Shown in pieces: positions 18,641 to 28,584 of a stretch of DNA of 64,000 nucleotides. Below the pieces are notes generated by a model. That model did not search any database and was not told the origin of the DNA. It saw only the letters and a program-made list of their open reading frames with translations. The position numbers and the translations under genes are program-made. How positions within the stretch are numbered: the first letter of the stretch is position 1; each line of letters begins with the position of its first letter. Source of the DNA: an uncultured Geobacter sp. (lineage in GTDB: Bacteria > Desulfobacterota > Desulfuromonadia > Geobacterales > DSM-12255); NCBI GenBank assembly GCA_937860145.1, contig CALMBF010000164.1, forward strand, positions 1-64,000. Direction: 5' to 3'.

Positions 18641-18730
18641 AAGGCGCAAAGGTCGCCAAGATCACGCAAAGAGAGACGAGAATCCGTATACCTGGCTTTC
18701 TTCGCGTATTCTTCGCGCTCTTTGCGGCTG
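18641..18730. repeat. Intergenic repeat with CGCAAAG arms
   Basis: CGCAAAG occurs at 18645-18651 and 18665-18671. The inverse CTTTGCG is at 18720-18726, and CGCAAAGAG (18665-18673) pairs perfectly with CTCTTTGCG (18718-18726). Between them TTCGCG is repeated. The 175-bp gap 18597-18771 contains no gene. The pattern resembles intergenic REP-like tracts in environmental proteobacteria. Confidence 0.5.
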
Positions 18731-18771
18731 TGCGGTGAACAGGTTTTCGATTTTACCCGAGGAGGTCAAGT

Positions 18772-19503
18772 ATGGCTGACACCAAGAAGGAACTTGCCTG
18801 CAGCGGCTGCAGCGCCGTCTGGGCAAAGAGCGGCACCACCAACTGCTGGAGCGGCGACCCGGCCACGGCACCCCCCCGGCCGGGGCACTGTCCCACGGCA
18901 ACCGGCGGGGAGATCATCGAGTCATCCTTTGCCGAGTATCGCGGGGACAGCGAGGATGCCCGGCTGGCGAGGGTGGCGGCACGGGTGGAGGGGCTCTGCT
19001 ACCAGAAGACACCGGGGAGCACGGCTGTGACCGCCCGCTGGACGAGGGTGGAAGATACGATCGCCCTGGCGAGGCTGATGGGGTGGAAACGGGTCGGCAT
19101 TGCCACCTGCATCGGCCTGCTGGCCGAGACGGACCAGCTGGCGGCGATCCTGCAGGCCCAGGGTCTGGAGCCCCTCTCGGTCTGCTGCAAGGCAGGGAGC
19201 ATAGACAAGAACAGCCTGGGGATCGCCGAAGAGGACAAGGTCCGCCCCGGAACCTTCGAGCCGGCCTGCAACCCGGTTGCCCAGGCAGAGCTCTGCAACC
19301 GTGCGGGGACAGACATGAACATCATCGTCGGCCTCTGCGTCGGCCACGACATGCTCTTCACCAAGTATTCGAAGGCGCCGGTCACGACGCTGATCTGCAA
19401 GGACCGGGTGCTGGGGCACAACCCCGTGGCCGCCCTCTACGGGCAGAGTTTCTACTACAAGCGGCTCCAGAAGATCCCCCTGGAACTGCCTGACGGCGAG
19501 TGA
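18772..19503 (+). CDS. DUF1847 cysteine-rich protein
   Basis: The 243-residue protein has a strong GGAGG ribosome site. It begins with a cysteine pair, CSGCSAVW, followed by further conserved cysteines (TNCWSGD, GHCPTA, LCYQK, IATCIGL, SVCCKAGS, EPACNPV, LICKDRV). This is the layout of DUF1847, found in anaerobes and probably metal or iron-sulfur binding. Its reaction is unknown. It ends 22 bp before the stem of a strong hairpin terminator. Confidence 0.82.
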   Translation: MADTKKELACSGCSAVWAKSGTTNCWSGDPATAPPRPGHCPTATGGEIIESSFAEYRGDSEDARLARVAARVEGLCYQKTPGSTAVTARWTRVEDTIALARLMGWKRVGIATCIGLLAETDQLAAILQAQGLEPLSVCCKAGSIDKNSLGIAEEDKVRPGTFEPACNPVAQAELCNRAGTDMNIIVGLCVGHDMLFTKYSKAPVTTLICKDRVLGHNPVAALYGQSFYYKRLQKIPLELPDGE

Positions 19504-19525
19504 ACCCAGGGAGCCCTTCCGGAAG

Positions 19526-19571
19526 AAGCAAACGGCCGGTTTTGCCATGACGCAAAACCGGCCGTTTGCTT
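19526..19571. terminator. Bidirectional Rho-independent terminator
   Basis: AAGCAAACGGCCGGTTTTGC (19526-19545) pairs perfectly over 20 bp with 19552-19571 around a 6-base loop. It lies between the convergent DUF1847 gene and the giant leftward gene ending at 19578. The A/T ends of the stem make it usable in both directions. Confidence 0.85.
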
Positions 19572-19577
19572 TGGGGG

Positions 19578-22500
19578 TCAGGGGCCCACATTGTCCCCGC
19601 TCTTGTAGGGGGGGGTGTATGCCATCCCCTCGGCAGAGAGGGACCAGCTCTGCCCGCTGAAGGAGCGGAGCCGGTAGCGGTACGGTTTCATGGGGTCGAT
19701 CCCTCTCCTGTCGGTGAAGCTTGTCGTTGCCGCACCGACGGTGGCTATCTGGACCCACACCCCGTCCCGGATCATCCGCTCGATGGCGAAGCCTTCCGGG
19801 GGGGAGCAGGGGCCGGGCGTACATGCCGCAGGGGTCCAGTCAAGCCGTACGACGAAGGCATTGAGGGGGGTGACGATCAGGTTCTGGCTGGTCACCATGA
19901 GCGGCGTCGTGACGCACTGCTGGGCGCTGTAGGCGGAATTGCCACCGGTGCTGTTCCATGCGCGCATCTGGTAGCAGTAGGTCGTGTTCGGGGTGAGTCC
20001 GTTGTCCGCGTAGCCAGCGGTAACCGGGGTGAGCGTGGGACAGGCAACGGTCGGGTAGGTCGAGCCGCAGTACTGCTGGCTGTACGGGAGTGCAACGTCA
20101 TCGATCTGGCTGTAGCCGCCCCCCCCGGTGCTCCGCTCGATCTTGTAGCTGCTGGCGCCTTTTACCAGGGGCCAGGAGAGGGTGGCCTGGGTCGCCCCGG
20201 TGGCCCCTGCCGTGATGACGGGTGCCGCGGCGGTCGTGGTGGTGGACTGGACGGCGCTGGTGGCCGAGAATCCCGCTGCCGAGTTGGCGCTGACCCTGAA
20301 GTAGTAGAGCGTCCCCGGAGAGAGCCCGGTGCTCGTGTAGGTGGTGACATCCTGGCCGACGCTCCCCACCCCGTTCGTCCAGGTGGAGTTGTCGAGGCTG
20401 CGGTCGATCTGGTAACCGGTATTGCCGGTTACCTGGGGCCAGGAGAGGGTGATGGACGAGGTGGTGATGCCGCTGAAGGTTATGACCCCCGGTGCTGACG
20501 GTTTCGTCGTCTGGGAGACGATGTTGCTGGAGGCGGAGTCCGGTGTCACCGGCGGCCCGGAGGGGCCCGTGGCGGCAACCTTGTAACAGTAGTACGTGCC
20601 GGGGGTGAGGCTGAGGTGGTTATAGGTCGTGGTGTTCATCCCCAGGACAAGGGGACCGCTCCAGCTGTCGTCGCTGCAGCTCGCCCCCCCCCGGACCTTC
20701 CAGTAGAGCTTGTAGCCGTTGTCTCCGGCGACATTGTTCCAGGTGGGGGTCAGCTGGCTCGTGCTGGCGGTGCCTGCGGCAGGTGCGACCAGTACCGGTG
20801 CCGGCGGGGTGATCGTGAGCCACTGCTCGTTGCTCCAGGCGGTGTAGTCGGTGGCGTTGTACTTGGCCCGGACCCGGAAGCGATAGGTGTAGCCGGAGAC
20901 CAGGCCGTTGTTGGCATCACCGGCGACCATCCTGGTGCTGCCGTCGGTCGGCTGGTTCATGGTAAAGGTCGTACAGGTGCCCGTGTTGACGGTGCGGACG
21001 GTGGGATTGTCGTTGTTGCTGGACTGGCAGCGTTCGACCTCGTAGAGAAGGGCAGTGGCGAGCCTGTCCCAGGAGACCTCAACCGGGTTGCCCCCCAGGG
21101 TCAGGCGGCGGAAGTTGTGGCCGACTTCCGGGTTCCAGTAGGAGGAGTTGGCGGTGACACCGGTTCCTGACGGCACGGTGAACTGGGCATTGCTGATCCC
21201 CGTCGTGACGGTGGTGCCGGCGGTATGGGGGAGCCTCCCCAGTTGGTAGATCCAGTAGGAGCTCGGGGTGAACAGGTCGCCGGCAGAGAGGTCGAGCTGG
21301 CGCCTCAGCTGCCACCCCCCCGCGGCAGGGGCGGTGTAGAACGAGAGGGTAGCCCCGCTCCGGGCAGAGCGGATTTTCCCCGCGGGCTCACTGGTCGGGA
21401 AGATGCGCGTATCGTTGACCGTGGCCACCGGATCATACAAGGTTACCCAGTAGGCCTCTGTTGCCTGGGCCGCGGCTCTCGGGTCGAAAATGGTGTAGCT
21501 GTCGCCACTGGCGATCTGGTAGGGGAAGGGGGGGTCGACGCTGATGCTGTTGGCGGTGTTGCCGGTGATCGTCCTGAACTGGCCGATGTTCCGTCCGCTC
21601 GACAGGTAGAGGTGGAAGCCCTGCCACTGGTTCGTGCTCCAGTTTTTCGCCGGCAGGGAGCTCCCGATGGTGTCCGATGAGTCGACCAGAAGGGCATTGG
21701 TGCTGGTTTTGCCGTCCTGGGTCGAGCCGTTGACGGCGGCGGTGCCGGCAATGACGTTGATCCGGTACGAATCGCCGGTGGGGGCGAAGATGCGGTAGGC
21801 ATCACCACTGCCGATGGGGGAGGTGAATCCGGTCCCCTCGACGGTCATGCTGCTGGCGTCGCTGGCGGTGATCCTGCGTGTCTGGCCGGCATTAGCCCCG
21901 CTGGCCATGTGCAGGTAGTAGTTCTGCCACTTGTTGATACTCCAGCCGGTCGCGACGGAGTCGACCAGCTTCGTCGCCGAGTTGCCGCTTGCGGCCGCTG
22001 TCCCCGCCGAAGCCGCCGGGTCGTTGGGGAACGGGCTTTCCAGGGTGATGCTCCCCGCCGTGTTGCCGGTTATCTTGCGCACCAGCTGGTTGTTGGGGCC
22101 GGAGGTCATCTGCAGGTAATAGTCCTTCCACTGGTCAGTGGCCCACCACCCCTTCCAGCTCGTTGCCGAACCGGCCATGGTCCTGGTGTCGTAGAGGGTG
22201 TTCACGGTTGCCGACCAGGCGGTTGACCTGCCGGTGTCCTGGAGGGGGATCCTGCCGCGGACGACCTGACTCTGGTAGCTCTTGCCCGGGGGGGACTGGA
22301 AGTCGATCCGGGAGGCGGCATAGGTGCTGGCGAGATAGAGGTAGGCCAGGGAAGAGTCCGCCGGGATCAGGCCGCTGCTGACCGAGTAGTCGAACTGGGT
22401 GTCGAAGTTCCCGGCAAGGGGTGACAGGTTTTTCAGGCTGAGGAGTTCGTAGTTGTAATTGTTGGCATACCCCGGTGCTGTCGAGGTGAACTCGACCGCG

Positions 22501-25500
22501 TTGCTGGTCAGCCTCAACCGGGCCGAACCCTGGGAGGCGCTGCCGGGGGATATTGCCGCCGAGATCTTGCCGCTGCCGCTCACGGCATCCACCGGCACGA
22601 TCATGTAGCTGTCGGTGGCATTGATCGTAGAGCCGAAGGGGGTCGAAACGGTAATCGTCGAGGCGCTCTTTCCGGTGATCAGCCGCGACTGGCCGTTGTT
22701 GCTCCCTGAGGTCATCTGCAGGTAGTACCCCTGGCTCCAGTCGGTCAGCCAGCTGTTCGCCGTGTCCACCAGCTCCGTTGTGCTGGTGCCGGGGCTGCCG
22801 GCTGCGGTTCCGGCGTAGGCGACGATCTGCGCTGCCGAGGCTATCACGTAGGAATCCCCGGGGACGATGGCGCTTTCGAAGGGGGGGGCAACGGTCAGCT
22901 TGCCGCCACTGTCGAATCCCGCGGTAATGAGCCGGACGTTGTTGACGTTGCTGCCGGAGGTCATCACCAGGTAGGAGCCGACGTAACTGGTCTGCCAGAC
23001 ATGGACCGTATCCACCAGCTGGGTCGTGCTGGAGCCTGCGCCGGTGGCCGTGCCGAAATAATTTGCCGCCCTGGCCGGTGGCGCGATCAGGTAGGTGTCA
23101 CCCGACGCAGTGGGGTACGGGAAGGGGTCGGTGGTGAGGGTTGTGGTCGTCTTGGCGGTGATTCTTCGGGCATGGCCGTTGTTGGCACCCGATGTCATCA
23201 TAAGGTAGTAGCCGGACCAGGTGTTGGCCCCCCAGGAATTGCCGCTATGTACCAGCTGGGTGGTGCTGCCGGCTGCGGTTGCCGTGCCGAAGTAGGAGGC
23301 TATCTGGTAGGTGTCCCCGGCGACGATCGCGGCGTTGAAGTTTGCCGTCGTATAGGGGTTGATGGAGCCGTTCAGCCCAATCGTCCGCTCCTGCCCGATA
23401 TTGGTGGCATTGACGCTGTTGAGGATCCTGATCTTAAAGTTGAGCCATTCGTTCAGCGACCAGTTCTTTTCGCTGTCCAGGAGGCTGTTCAGGACGCCGC
23501 TGTCGTTACCGGTGGCCTTGCCCGATACGGTCTGCAGGATCACGTAGCTGTCACCCTGGTTGATCGTCTCGGTGGCGAAGGCCGGGGAGGCATACACGGC
23601 GCTGTTGACGCTGCCGGCAATCCTGCGGGTATACGTGTTCCCTCCGGAGGTGATCACCACCGGCTGGCCGATGAAATAATCAGCCAGGCCCCAGTATTTC
23701 GAAACATCCTGGAGCACCGTGTACGAAGAGTCGAGCTCGGTGGTCGTCAGGGTAATGACCGGCTCGCTCGGCGGGGTGGTCTTGCAGACCGGGGGGCTGT
23801 AGACGGGCGGTGGCGGGATGGCTTCGGTGCTGTAGGCCTTGACCTTGTAGCAGTATACGGTGTCGAGGGCCAGGCCGGTATGGGTATAGGTGATGGTGTT
23901 TGCCGCCAGGCCCGTTGCCGCAGGAATGGGGGTGTACGTGCCGGCGATGCCGGTGGTGCTGACTTCGGCGGTGTAGTTGGTTTCCCCGGGCTGGGGATCC
24001 CAGTTCAGGGTCAGGGAAGTGCTGCTGGCCGGGGTGACGGTCAACGTCGGCGGGGTCAGGTTGGTCCAGGCGTGCAGTATGCTGCTGGCCGCCGAGGAGT
24101 TGGTGCCCGCCTTGGCGATGACCTGGTAGCGGTAATTGCTCCCCGCGGAGAGGCCGGTGGCAGAGTAGGTGGTTGTTGTCACGCCGGTCGCCTTGTCACT
24201 CCACCCCCCGTAGCTGCCGCTCGTTCCCCGGCAGGTGGAGGGGGTGGTGCTGTCGCTGCAGGCGGCCTGCTGGATTGTATACCCCGTCGCTTCGGGCACG
24301 GCTGCCCAGGAGAGGTCGATCTGGCTTGTCGTTACTCCCGCCGCACCGGTGAAGGTCGGGGCGGGGAGCGGCGTCGTGCCGCTCTGCTCGGTGCTCCAGG
24401 CGGAGTCGCCGGCGGCATTGGTTGCCTTGACGTGGAAATAGTAGGTCCTGTTCGGTGTCAGGCCGGATACGGTGCAACTGAGATTGGTATTCAGCGGGCA
24501 GCCCGAGGGGCCGAAGGTGCCGCCGGCCCCTTCCCGGTATTCGAGGGTGTAGGAGGTCACGTTGGCACCGGGGACCACGGGGTTTGTCCAGGAGAGGGTC
24601 ATGGCGGTGGTGGTTATGGCGGTCGGGGCAGCAAGGGTCGGGACGGCCAGTGCTGCCGTGCCGCTGGTTTCGTTGCTCCAGGAAGAATCACCGCCGCTGT
24701 TGACGGCCTTGACCCTGAAGCTGTAGCTGTTGGGGGCCGCCAGGCCGGTGGCGGTACAGCTCGTGGCGGCAACGTTGACGCACCCGGGGGCATCGGCGTA
24801 TGACCCCCCCCAGATCTTGAACTGGAGGGTATAGCCGGTTGCTCCGGTGACGCTGTTCCACCCCAGGGCCATCTGGGTGTTGGTTATGCTGGTCGGCGTG
24901 TTCAGGGTCGGGGCGACGGGCCTGGTCGGGGCCGACTGCTCGTTGCTCGGCAGGGAGTAGCCTGAGGGGCTGATGCTGCTGACGCGGTAGTAGTAGGTCG
25001 TCCCGGCACTGAGGCCGGAATCGGTGTGGGAGGTCACATCGCTCCCCTTTACCGCCAGTTCGGCCCAGCTCCCCCCGCTGCCGGTCTTGCGCTCGATCCG
25101 GTAGCCGCTGTTGCCGGCGATCTGGCTCCAGGAGAGGGATATCTGGGTCGTGGAGTCGACCACGGGCGGAGCGAGGATCGGGGCGGGGAGAGTCGTCGTG
25201 GCGCACTGTTCGATGGTACGGGAGTTGAGGCTTCCGGAGAAGGCGTAGATCCGGTAGCAGTAGCCGGTGTTCGTGGCGAGCCCCGTGTCTGTGAAACTCG
25301 TCATCCCCGCCGGGGCCGTGGTGACGGGAGTCCAGACACTCGTGGGGAGCACCGGGGCAGGGGTGCGGTCGACCTGGAACTGGGTTCCGGGGGTGTTGGC
25401 CCGCCAGGAGATGGTCATCGTCTGATAATCCGGGGGGGGCACCAGGGTTAAGGGTGCCGGTACCAGGATGTAGTCGTTCTTCTGCTTCACCACGAGGTAA

Positions 25501-28500
25501 TCGGGGTTGGAGGCATTGAGGGTAACCCCGGCGCTGAACGCCTCCCCCCGGTAGTTGGCGGCGATCGCCCTGGCTTCGTCCTGTCTGCCGCCGTCGTATA
25601 CGCTGGCGGAGAGGAATGTCCCCTCGAAATCGTAGATCAGGGAGAGGATGTCCGACGTGTCGTCATAGGCGGGGTCGGTGTCGGGACCGCTCCGGCTGTT
25701 GCCGGTGAGGTAGATGTAGCCGGAGGAGTCGACGGCCATCCCCGTCACGTAGTCGTAGCGGCCCGGCCTGTCGAAGTTCCTTTCCCAGATGACCGCGCCG
25801 TCGGCCGCGTTGTACCTGATGAGATGGAAGTCGCTGTCAGTGGCAGTGACATAGGAGGTGCCCGCCACGATCACCGCACCGTCGATGGGGTCCAGGGCGA
25901 CCCCTGTCCCCCGGTCATTGCCGTTGACCGGGGCCGCGGGACCGTTATGGACGGCGCGCCAGAGCTCCCGCGTGGGGACACTGTCGGCGCCGGCATACTT
26001 GAGGGTCAGCCACTCTTCGTTACCGCCGGCGTTAACGGCATATCCGGTCACGTAGAGGTCACCCTTCCTGTCGATGGCCAGGGCGAGACCGTGGTCGTCC
26101 CCGTTGCCCGCCCCGGCATAGATGTCGGACCAGACGAGCGCCCCGGTGGCGCCGGAATATTTGGCGGTGTAGATGTCGAAGTCGCCGGCGGCGTTTTCCG
26201 TGGAGCCGGTGATAAAGATATCTCCCGCCGTATCGAAGGCCACCGCGGACGGGTAGTCGTTGCCCTGGGCCGGACCAGCGTAGACGATCGGCGCCCACGG
26301 TCTGGTACCGTCGGGGCGGTACTTGATGATGAACATGTCTTCGTCCAGGGTGGCGTTGATGCCGTGGCCGATAACGACGATATTGTTGGCCCCGTCCCGG
26401 GACGCCTGGATGGCGGTCGCCTGGTCGATGCCCGCCTGGGTCCCGTACTGGTCGCTCCACGCCATGGGGGGATTGGCCGCCGGGTCGGTATGGGATGCGG
26501 AGCTGTACTTGATGGTGTAGAGGTCATCGCTCTTGTCGGAGCCGCCCGAAAGATAGGCCGTGCCGGTGACCACCGCATCGCCGTTGTTGTCCAGCACCAG
26601 CCCTGCCGCCATGTCGGTGCCGCCATCCCCGCTGTCGTAACGGGCTTTCCACGTGACCGACTTGTCGGTCCGGTTCAGTTTGATGGTCAGGTAGTCGAAG
26701 GAGTAGGCTCCTGCCACCCCCTCCTCGGTCAGGTCGCTGTAGCCGGTGACCACGGGATGGTCATCGCTGCCGGTGGTGATGCCGACCGCCTCGTCTTCCC
26801 TGTTGTCCGCGCCGTTGTACTGGTAGACCCACGAGGGGGGATCGTAGGTGATCACTTTCGTCAGGGCATGGCTTTCGTTGCTGTAGGCAGAGTCGCCGTC
26901 GGGGGTGTTGGAGGCCCGTACCCGGTAGTAGTAGTAGCTGTTGGGGGTGAGGGAGGCGTCACTATAGGCCGTGACATCGGCGGCAACCGTTGCGATCTGG
27001 GCATAGGCGCCCGCCTCACCCAGTTTGCGTTCGATGGTGAAGCCGGATTCGTTGGTCGAGTTGTCCTCCCAGGCCAGGGTGATGGTGCTGTTCGACGTGG
27101 CGGTAGCGACCAGTCCCGTCGGGGGATCGAGGGGGCCATGGTCGTAGCTGATGGCAAGGGTATCGAACAGGTTTGCCGCGGTATCGGTCCAACCGGCCAC
27201 GCAGACATTCCCCGACGGTGCCAGACCGATGCCGACCGGCCGGTCGTTCCTGTTGGCCGCGCCGTTGAAGCTCTGCTGCCAGAGGAGGGTGCCGTTGCTC
27301 TTCCGGTATTTCAGGGTCGTTATGTTCTCGTTGCTGCTCGTCACGGTGTAGCCGACTACGAAGACCCCGCCGGTGTCCCCCTCCTTCACCACCAGGTCGA
27401 CCGGTATGTCGGTGAAGTCGGCGCCGCTGTTGTAGATGGCGGACCAGAGCTTCGTGCCGTCCGTTCCCCGGTAGCGGGCGGTGTAGAAATCCTCGTTGCC
27501 GCTGTAGGTGTAGGTGTAGCCGGTGACGAAGATGTCGCCGCTGCCGTCGACCCGCAGTGCCCGGGGCTCGTCGTTGCTGCCGCCGTTATAGGTCGTTTCC
27601 CAGGCGAGGGTGCCGGGGGCCGCCGCCCCATACTTGGCGATGTAGATGTCGCTGTTGCTGCCGTTGGACAGGTAGCCGGACACGATGACGTTGCCGCTGG
27701 GGTCTGTCCTGACCGCCATGCCCCGGTCGTCGCCGCTGCCGGTCGAGGCCTTGCGCTGTTCCCAGACCAGAGCTCCTTCCGTCGTGTAGGAGCGGGTCAG
27801 GATGTCGAAATCCATCCCCCCCTTCGAGGAGGCGCCGGTGACCGCAATCCCGCTGGTGCCGGCGGCAATCGCCATGATCCTGTCGTTGCTGTTGTAGGGG
27901 GAGTTGTAGATCTCCGTCCAGACCGGCGCGGTGCCGGCGGCGGGATACTTCAGGATGAGGAAGTCGTCATTCCCCGAGGAGTTGGCGGAGTAGCCGGCGA
28001 CGTAAATATTGTCGTCCCCGTCAACGGCCAGGGAGGTGGCGATGTCGCTGCCGCCGGCCGCGCCGCTGAAGGTGTGCTGCCAGAGGAGGGTACCGTCGGC
28101 CGCGTACTTGATCGTGTGGATATCCGTGCTGGCGGCGTTCCAGACCGTACCGGTGACGATGATGTTCCCCTGTCTGTCCACGGCGACTGCCGTCGCCTGG
28201 TCATCACCGCCGCTCTTGTCGAAGGTCGCCCGCCAGGCTACGCCGCTGCCGTCGGCCTTGAACTTGGTCACCAGGTAATCGTTGTTCATCCCCCCGCTGT
28301 TGGTATAGCCCGCGACAATGATGTTGCCAGCCGGGTCAACGGCCATGGACTTTGCCTCCTGCCGTGCCGGCAGAGGGTCGGTGATGGGGAACGGGGTGAC
28401 GTAGTCTCCCCCCTTGCCGAATGCGGAGGCGGCAAGGCCGAGGGACATGACGACGGCTGCGGCCAGGGTGACCCATCGTCCACTGCGTTGCGGGAAGATC

Positions 28501-28532
28501 CCCTCCGTAGTGGCGGCGGATTGTTCTGTCAT
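19578..28532 (-). CDS. Giant exported scaffold protein: beta-propeller repeats, fibronectin type III domains and a novel ~65-residue repeat
   Basis: This is a ~2984-residue protein. I prefer ATG 28532 because AGGAG lies nine bases upstream; 28553 and 28580 are alternatives. A signal segment (ALLAA-type hydrophobic run near WVTLAAAVVMSLGLA) is followed by two SBBP-like propeller regions. Their repeats have the form A-V-D-x-x-G-N-I-x-V-x-G-Y and D-x-x-x-x-K-Y, and the regions encode about 27.1-28.4 kb and 25.5-26.85 kb. FN3 domains lie between and after them (for example TITLAWEDNST...YYYYRVRASN). Eight copies of a W/Y-rich repeat interrupt the FN3 series. There are no haem motifs. It is the second gene after the 28-haem cytochrome, so a cell-surface or matrix scaffold is likely. 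Confidence 0.85.
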   Translation of the reverse strand: MTEQSAATTEGIFPQRSGRWVTLAAAVVMSLGLAASAFGKGGDYVTPFPITDPLPARQEAKSMAVDPAGNIIVAGYTNSGGMNNDYLVTKFKADGSGVAWRATFDKSGGDDQATAVAVDRQGNIIVTGTVWNAASTDIHTIKYAADGTLLWQHTFSGAAGGSDIATSLAVDGDDNIYVAGYSANSSGNDDFLILKYPAAGTAPVWTEIYNSPYNSNDRIMAIAAGTSGIAVTGASSKGGMDFDILTRSYTTEGALVWEQRKASTGSGDDRGMAVRTDPSGNVIVSGYLSNGSNSDIYIAKYGAAAPGTLAWETTYNGGSNDEPRALRVDGSGDIFVTGYTYTYSGNEDFYTARYRGTDGTKLWSAIYNSGADFTDIPVDLVVKEGDTGGVFVVGYTVTSSNENITTLKYRKSNGTLLWQQSFNGAANRNDRPVGIGLAPSGNVCVAGWTDTAANLFDTLAISYDHGPLDPPTGLVATATSNSTITLAWEDNSTNESGFTIERKLGEAGAYAQIATVAADVTAYSDASLTPNSYYYYRVRASNTPDGDSAYSNESHALTKVITYDPPSWVYQYNGADNREDEAVGITTGSDDHPVVTGYSDLTEEGVAGAYSFDYLTIKLNRTDKSVTWKARYDSGDGGTDMAAGLVLDNNGDAVVTGTAYLSGGSDKSDDLYTIKYSSASHTDPAANPPMAWSDQYGTQAGIDQATAIQASRDGANNIVVIGHGINATLDEDMFIIKYRPDGTRPWAPIVYAGPAQGNDYPSAVAFDTAGDIFITGSTENAAGDFDIYTAKYSGATGALVWSDIYAGAGNGDDHGLALAIDRKGDLYVTGYAVNAGGNEEWLTLKYAGADSVPTRELWRAVHNGPAAPVNGNDRGTGVALDPIDGAVIVAGTSYVTATDSDFHLIRYNAADGAVIWERNFDRPGRYDYVTGMAVDSSGYIYLTGNSRSGPDTDPAYDDTSDILSLIYDFEGTFLSASVYDGGRQDEARAIAANYRGEAFSAGVTLNASNPDYLVVKQKNDYILVPAPLTLVPPPDYQTMTISWRANTPGTQFQVDRTPAPVLPTSVWTPVTTAPAGMTSFTDTGLATNTGYCYRIYAFSGSLNSRTIEQCATTTLPAPILAPPVVDSTTQISLSWSQIAGNSGYRIERKTGSGGSWAELAVKGSDVTSHTDSGLSAGTTYYYRVSSISPSGYSLPSNEQSAPTRPVAPTLNTPTSITNTQMALGWNSVTGATGYTLQFKIWGGSYADAPGCVNVAATSCTATGLAAPNSYSFRVKAVNSGGDSSWSNETSGTAALAVPTLAAPTAITTTAMTLSWTNPVVPGANVTSYTLEYREGAGGTFGPSGCPLNTNLSCTVSGLTPNRTYYFHVKATNAAGDSAWSTEQSGTTPLPAPTFTGAAGVTTSQIDLSWAAVPEATGYTIQQAACSDSTTPSTCRGTSGSYGGWSDKATGVTTTTYSATGLSAGSNYRYQVIAKAGTNSSAASSILHAWTNLTPPTLTVTPASSTSLTLNWDPQPGETNYTAEVSTTGIAGTYTPIPAATGLAANTITYTHTGLALDTVYCYKVKAYSTEAIPPPPVYSPPVCKTTPPSEPVITLTTTELDSSYTVLQDVSKYWGLADYFIGQPVVITSGGNTYTRRIAGSVNSAVYASPAFATETINQGDSYVILQTVSGKATGNDSGVLNSLLDSEKNWSLNEWLNFKIRILNSVNATNIGQERTIGLNGSINPYTTANFNAAIVAGDTYQIASYFGTATAAGSTTQLVHSGNSWGANTWSGYYLMMTSGANNGHARRITAKTTTTLTTDPFPYPTASGDTYLIAPPARAANYFGTATGAGSSTTQLVDTVHVWQTSYVGSYLVMTSGSNVNNVRLITAGFDSGGKLTVAPPFESAIVPGDSYVIASAAQIVAYAGTAAGSPGTSTTELVDTANSWLTDWSQGYYLQMTSGSNNGQSRLITGKSASTITVSTPFGSTINATDSYMIVPVDAVSGSGKISAAISPGSASQGSARLRLTSNAVEFTSTAPGYANNYNYELLSLKNLSPLAGNFDTQFDYSVSSGLIPADSSLAYLYLASTYAASRIDFQSPPGKSYQSQVVRGRIPLQDTGRSTAWSATVNTLYDTRTMAGSATSWKGWWATDQWKDYYLQMTSGPNNQLVRKITGNTAGSITLESPFPNDPAASAGTAAASGNSATKLVDSVATGWSINKWQNYYLHMASGANAGQTRRITASDASSMTVEGTGFTSPIGSGDAYRIFAPTGDSYRINVIAGTAAVNGSTQDGKTSTNALLVDSSDTIGSSLPAKNWSTNQWQGFHLYLSSGRNIGQFRTITGNTANSISVDPPFPYQIASGDSYTIFDPRAAAQATEAYWVTLYDPVATVNDTRIFPTSEPAGKIRSARSGATLSFYTAPAAGGWQLRRQLDLSAGDLFTPSSYWIYQLGRLPHTAGTTVTTGISNAQFTVPSGTGVTANSSYWNPEVGHNFRRLTLGGNPVEVSWDRLATALLYEVERCQSSNNDNPTVRTVNTGTCTTFTMNQPTDGSTRMVAGDANNGLVSGYTYRFRVRAKYNATDYTAWSNEQWLTITPPAPVLVAPAAGTASTSQLTPTWNNVAGDNGYKLYWKVRGGASCSDDSWSGPLVLGMNTTTYNHLSLTPGTYYCYKVAATGPSGPPVTPDSASSNIVSQTTKPSAPGVITFSGITTSSITLSWPQVTGNTGYQIDRSLDNSTWTNGVGSVGQDVTTYTSTGLSPGTLYYFRVSANSAAGFSATSAVQSTTTTAAAPVITAGATGATQATLSWPLVKGASSYKIERSTGGGGYSQIDDVALPYSQQYCGSTYPTVACPTLTPVTAGYADNGLTPNTTYCYQMRAWNSTGGNSAYSAQQCVTTPLMVTSQNLIVTPLNAFVVRLDWTPAACTPGPCSPPEGFAIERMIRDGVWVQIATVGAATTSFTDRRGIDPMKPYRYRLRSFSGQSWSLSAEGMAYTPPYKSGDNVGP
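21480..22227 (-). repeat. Protein-coding repeat block, copies 6-8 of the ~65-residue module
   Basis: Within the giant scaffold three successive units share the pattern W-x4-W-x2-Y-x-L-x-M-x-S-G-x-N-x-G-x-x-R-x-I-T-x-N-x3-S-I-x-V-x-x-P-F-P, then S-G-D-S-Y-x-I. Copy boundaries are approximate. The same module occurs at 22587-23760 and once in the neighbouring cytochrome (29397-29612). Confidence 0.7.
22587..23760 (-). repeat. Protein-coding repeat block, copies 1-5 of the ~65-residue module
   Basis: Five degenerate tandem units contain Y-L-x-M-T-S-G-x-N-N-G-x-x-R-x-I-T and G-D-S-Y-x-I signatures. The first two are the most divergent. The spacing of W, YL, TSG and GDSY is kept, suggesting one folded domain per unit. 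I do not recognise the domain. Confidence 0.65.
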
Positions 28533-28584
28533 AGGAATAAGCTCCTGGTTCATCTGGCATCTCCGGCTGAAAGGTTTCATTGTC

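Noticed and set aside
18641-18680. Possible c-di-GMP (GEMM) riboswitch because of ACGCAAAG
   Set aside because: Only the short CGCAAAG string fits. The paired stems and the tetraloop-receptor parts of the GEMM fold are missing. No GEMM-like sequence was found ahead of the cytochromes either.
23001-24803. 600-residue plus-strand frame opposite the FN3 region
   Set aside because: It is an antisense shadow of Thr/Ser/Gly-rich repeat coding sequence.
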